Made by a program: the position numbers and the translations under genes. A stretch of DNA of 23,348 bases from a virus: positions 1 to 23,348 of IMG/VR virus record IMGVR_UViG_3300030101_002855. One strand, given 5' to 3'. Positions 20,575 to 23,348 of this stretch are shown in pieces. The notes beneath the pieces were generated by a model that was not told the origin of the DNA, did not search any database, and worked only from the letters and a program-made list of their open reading frames with translations. Each line of letters starts with the position of its first letter. Position 1 is the first letter of the stretch.

Positions 20575-21006
20575 ATGGCAAGCAATATAAAATACCCAGA
20601 AAACCAAGCAATGTACTTCATAGAAGGAGACAAATTAGCTTTAATAACAAAGGTAGATTCTAGCGGAAATGGAAGAACTAGTTCTAGAAAGCAATGGAAG
20701 GCTATTTCTGAGGCAGTTACAGACGGGATACTGATACATTATTATGCCGCTCCTAATCCAATTAGCTTAACATCTAGTAACTTAGGCATTGATAATAATT
20801 TAGAATCTGCAGTAGTAGATTATGTAAAAAAATGTTTATATATGGATAGGGCTGGAGCTTCAACAGAAGCAAGCTTGGCTCAGTCATCTATGGCTATGGC
20901 TAATAAACATGAAAGAAATTTTAAAGAAGCTGTTCAAAGACACAGCGTAAGGAAAAAAGACAAGACTGGCGGTAGCCGTGTTGTCAAAGTACCAAATTTA
21001 GTTTAA
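20575..21006 (+). CDS. head-tail connector, C-terminal part
   Basis: A 143-aa protein starting 2 nt after the stop of the 118-aa gene. A beta part (MYFIEGDKLALITKVDSSG, DGILIHYYAAPNPISL) is followed by a helix (LESAVVDYVKKCLYMDRAGAS) and a basic C terminus (VRKKDKTGGSRVVKVPNLV). No strong ribosome site precedes the ATG (only GGAA), so it probably depends on termination-reinitiation. Most probably it is the second half of the connector described before it. Confidence 0.6.
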   Translation: MASNIKYPENQAMYFIEGDKLALITKVDSSGNGRTSSRKQWKAISEAVTDGILIHYYAAPNPISLTSSNLGIDNNLESAVVDYVKKCLYMDRAGASTEASLAQSSMAMANKHERNFKEAVQRHSVRKKDKTGGSRVVKVPNLV

Positions 21007-21053
21007 CCAATATAAATGCTTTTAAGCGGTGGGGGAGGAATATAGGATAAATT

Positions 21054-23348
21054 ATGTCTGACATTAATAAGTTTACTAGTAAGGAGGTACTGAATAAGGT
21101 ACTTCTAGATTCTTCCGGCAACTCAGTAGCCGCTTTTTCTCACACAACTCAAGAAGCCTTGAATGCGGCTTTAGACACTACAAACAATAGATTAAATATG
21201 TCTCTGGCTGGAGGTACTATATCTGGAGACGTAACTATTACAGGTGATTTAACTGTAAATGGTAGCGATACAAACGCAAATTTCGATGAAATAATAAATG
21301 GTAGTCTCGCTATTGGAGCAACTGATAAGTTTTATCTTGATGGTGGCACAGATACATATATTACTGAAAGTTCTGATGGTGTTATAGATTTTTATGGTGA
21401 TACTAAACTTCTACTTACACTAAAACAGAATGGAACACAAAGTGAAGTGGTAGTAAATGAAAGTAGTTTTGATTGTGATTTTAGAATTGAGTCAGATGCA
21501 AACACCCATGCTTTTTTTGTTCAAGCCTCAGACAGTAAAGTTGGGATAGGCAATGCTAGCGATGGAAATGTAGATACCCCACTTCATATTCTTGTTGAAG
21601 GTGGAGGCTCTGGAAGTCTACTCAATGGCATAAAAATGGAAGACCCAGCCATATCTGGTACTGAGCATTTAGGTATTTTATTTAGTGGAAGAAGTGATAA
21701 TGCTGGTGGTAAAGCATATATGGGAGCAGTAAGGGCTGATAACTTTGGAGTAATGGATTTAGTCTTTTATACAGATTCAGCGGCAGATGATAATAGTGTT
21801 ACAACAAGTGACAATGTAATGACTTTCACTCATGATGGGAGATTAGGAATTGGCACTGCTGGTGCAAATGTTGATTCTCAACTTCATGTTCAAGATGACA
21901 GCTCAAATTGCACAGTTAAAATAGAAGCAAGTGCATCTGGTACTGGTGCGAGGTTGCAAATGATTTCAGCAACAAACGATACTGCTGAATTTTATTTAGG
22001 TGATGCTGACGATACAAACATAGGTCGAATTAGTTACAATCACACAAGCAATTATTTAGCAATTCATACTAATGATACTGAAAAATTTAGAATTGACTCT
22101 AGTGGTGATGTCGGCATAGGAACATCAGCACCTAACTACAATTCTACTGCAATGGCACTAACTGTTCTTGGTGGTAATTCAGAAGATATAGGCTCTGTGG
22201 AAATTATAGGACATACTGATAGTGGAGGTACTGCTGTAGCTAGGCTATATATGGGTAATAGAGCTGGTAGTCAAGATGATTTAGTATATCTTGAAACTAA
22301 AACTGGCACTGGAGCATCTGATGGTGTATTGTGTTTTTACACATCAGCATCTGGTACTCCTACTAAAAATTTTGAATTAGATGCTAACTCAAGAATTTCA
22401 CTAAGCAATAATGATGCAAGTGGAGCAGTAGGCACAACTTTATTTGGCTATCAAGCCGCTTTAAATTTAGTTAGTGGGGCTGAAAATGGAACATATATTG
22501 GTCACATGGTCGCAGGAAATGGAACTATAACAAATGCCGCTGATTCAAATACTGCTATGGGTTTTAAATCAATGTTTGACCTGACTTCTGGAAGTGCAAA
22601 TACGGCAGTGGGATATAGAAGTGCTTTTGATTTGACAAGCGGAACAGGCAATACTGCTCTTGGTAGTGATGCACTAAAAGGCACAAATGATGGAACAAAC
22701 AATGTAGCGATTGGAAAAAGTGCTATTGAAGCAAATTGTGGGAATTATAATGTAGCTGTTGGGTCAGAAGCATTATTGAATACTACAGCATCTTCAAATG
22801 TAGGAATAGGATTTAGAGCTGGTAAGGCTGTTACTTCTGGGGCTGACAATATATTAATAGGACATAATGCTGGCTTGACTATGACAGATACTGCTGATAC
22901 AGTTTTAATTGGTAGGGATGCTGGAAAAAGTATTGACCATTCTGATGCAACTGGTACTGTATGTATTGGTAAAAATGCAGGTGAGCTAATTACACAAGGG
23001 CAATATTCTACTATTATAGGTTTTAATTCTGGAATGGTTATTACAACTGCTGATGCAACAACTACTTTGGGATATGAAGCAGGTAAGGCAATAACCACAC
23101 AAAATAATTGTACATTGATTGGTTATCAAGCAGGATTAGCTATAAATAATGACAATGCGGCTAATTCAACTTTAATTGGATATAAAGCTGGAGTAGCAAT
23201 TACAGATGGTAAACAGAATACTGCTGTAGGTGTCAATGCTCTTTTAGACTGTACATCAGCAGATTATAATGTTGCTGTAGGTAATAATGCCTTAGAAAAT
23301 GTTAGCACTGGTTCAAATAATATGAATACAGGCATAGGATATGCATCT
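21054..23348 (+). CDS. tail-fibre protein with beta-roll repeats (3' end outside window)
   Basis: A frame of at least 765 codons open to the window edge. AGGAT lies 5 nt before the ATG. An N-terminal segment (MSDINKFTSKEVLNKVLL) probably joins the tail. Three repeats of a GIG(T/N)...LHV type occur near residues 162, 262 and 351, as in fibres that end in an autoproteolytic S74 chaperone. From about 459 to the end, more than a dozen units with the pattern NTAVGY-x-A, NVAIGK-x-A, LIGYQAG form a YadA-head-like left-handed beta roll. It probably acts in host-surface binding. The chaperone would be expected beyond 23348. Confidence 0.8.
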   Translation, partial: MSDINKFTSKEVLNKVLLDSSGNSVAAFSHTTQEALNAALDTTNNRLNMSLAGGTISGDVTITGDLTVNGSDTNANFDEIINGSLAIGATDKFYLDGGTDTYITESSDGVIDFYGDTKLLLTLKQNGTQSEVVVNESSFDCDFRIESDANTHAFFVQASDSKVGIGNASDGNVDTPLHILVEGGGSGSLLNGIKMEDPAISGTEHLGILFSGRSDNAGGKAYMGAVRADNFGVMDLVFYTDSAADDNSVTTSDNVMTFTHDGRLGIGTAGANVDSQLHVQDDSSNCTVKIEASASGTGARLQMISATNDTAEFYLGDADDTNIGRISYNHTSNYLAIHTNDTEKFRIDSSGDVGIGTSAPNYNSTAMALTVLGGNSEDIGSVEIIGHTDSGGTAVARLYMGNRAGSQDDLVYLETKTGTGASDGVLCFYTSASGTPTKNFELDANSRISLSNNDASGAVGTTLFGYQAALNLVSGAENGTYIGHMVAGNGTITNAADSNTAMGFKSMFDLTSGSANTAVGYRSAFDLTSGTGNTALGSDALKGTNDGTNNVAIGKSAIEANCGNYNVAVGSEALLNTTASSNVGIGFRAGKAVTSGADNILIGHNAGLTMTDTADTVLIGRDAGKSIDHSDATGTVCIGKNAGELITQGQYSTIIGFNSGMVITTADATTTLGYEAGKAITTQNNCTLIGYQAGLAINNDNAANSTLIGYKAGVAITDGKQNTAVGVNALLDCTSADYNVAVGNNALENVSTGSNNMNTGIGYAS

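Noticed and set aside
22745-23098. Minus-strand 117-aa frame opposite the fibre repeats
   Set aside because: Pro/Val-rich composition is the antisense of Gly/Ala-rich beta-roll repeats; the plus-strand frame is continuous and has clear repeat structure.

Overview
This window is part of a tailed double-stranded DNA phage genome (order-level Caudoviricetes; most likely a short-tailed, podovirus-like virus). The right part carries a dense, single-strand virion cluster in the usual order: terminase small subunit, large terminase, portal, scaffold, major capsid, decoration-like protein, connectors, fibre. The left part carries many small, tightly overlapping genes on the opposite strand, including recombination enzymes. 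The DNA is AT-rich and there are no tRNA, rRNA, CRISPR, IS or integrase signatures. The host is not given by the sequence. A perfect TGTGA-N6-TCACA (CRP-type) site and a near-perfect 7-1-7 Fur-like box in the central non-coding region hint at a gammaproteobacterium, possibly marine; this is a weak inference.

Layout. (1) 1-2820, minus strand: a recombination/replication operon from a promoter at about 2781-2820. It encodes a PD-(D/E)XK exonuclease with a Cys cluster, three small proteins (one MazG-like), a Rad52-type annealing protein, an SSB-like protein with an acidic DLPF tip, and the start of a further gene leaving the window. (2) 2819-7508, minus strand: an amidoligase module from its own promoter at about 7479-7508. 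It encodes a 48-aa one-helix peptide, a 607-aa zinc-finger amidoligase, a class II glutamine amidotransferase with a zinc ribbon and an SSB-like DDDVPF tail, a 113-aa protein, a 373-aa zinc-finger amidoligase and a 63-aa acidic protein. (3) 7531-9351, minus strand: small genes including an endonuclease V/MSMEG_6728-like protein, with an intrinsic terminator at 9031-9065. (4) 9352-10665: a regulatory hub with Fur-like and CRP-like sites, a promoter, three exact 20-bp-spaced iterons, a G-rich run, small minus-strand genes (two of them overlapping out of frame) and a divergent promoter pair. (5) 10666-14638, plus strand: packaging operon, with metallophosphatase, small terminase, an AIG2/gamma-glutamylcyclotransferase-like enzyme and large terminase. 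(6) 14646-23348, plus strand: portal (apparently starting at AUU), scaffold, capsid and connector genes, then a long partial fibre with YadA-like beta-roll repeats.

The most interesting system is the amidoligase set. Two Amidoligase_2-type ligases, each with Cys-rich N-terminal fingers, flank a class II amidotransferase whose C terminus imitates an SSB tip, and a cyclotransferase-like enzyme sits in the packaging operon. Published neighbourhoods pair this ligase family with an amidotransferase or with an AIG2-type cyclotransferase; here both occur in one phage. I infer a gamma-glutamyl/amide-forming modification pathway possibly brought to DNA or the replisome, but its substrate is unknown.

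A second coherent signal is a family of promoters sharing an AATRCTTG-like -35 box and, at several sites, an 18-bp spacer to TAAATT. These occur only in gene gaps on both strands and define the transcription units above.
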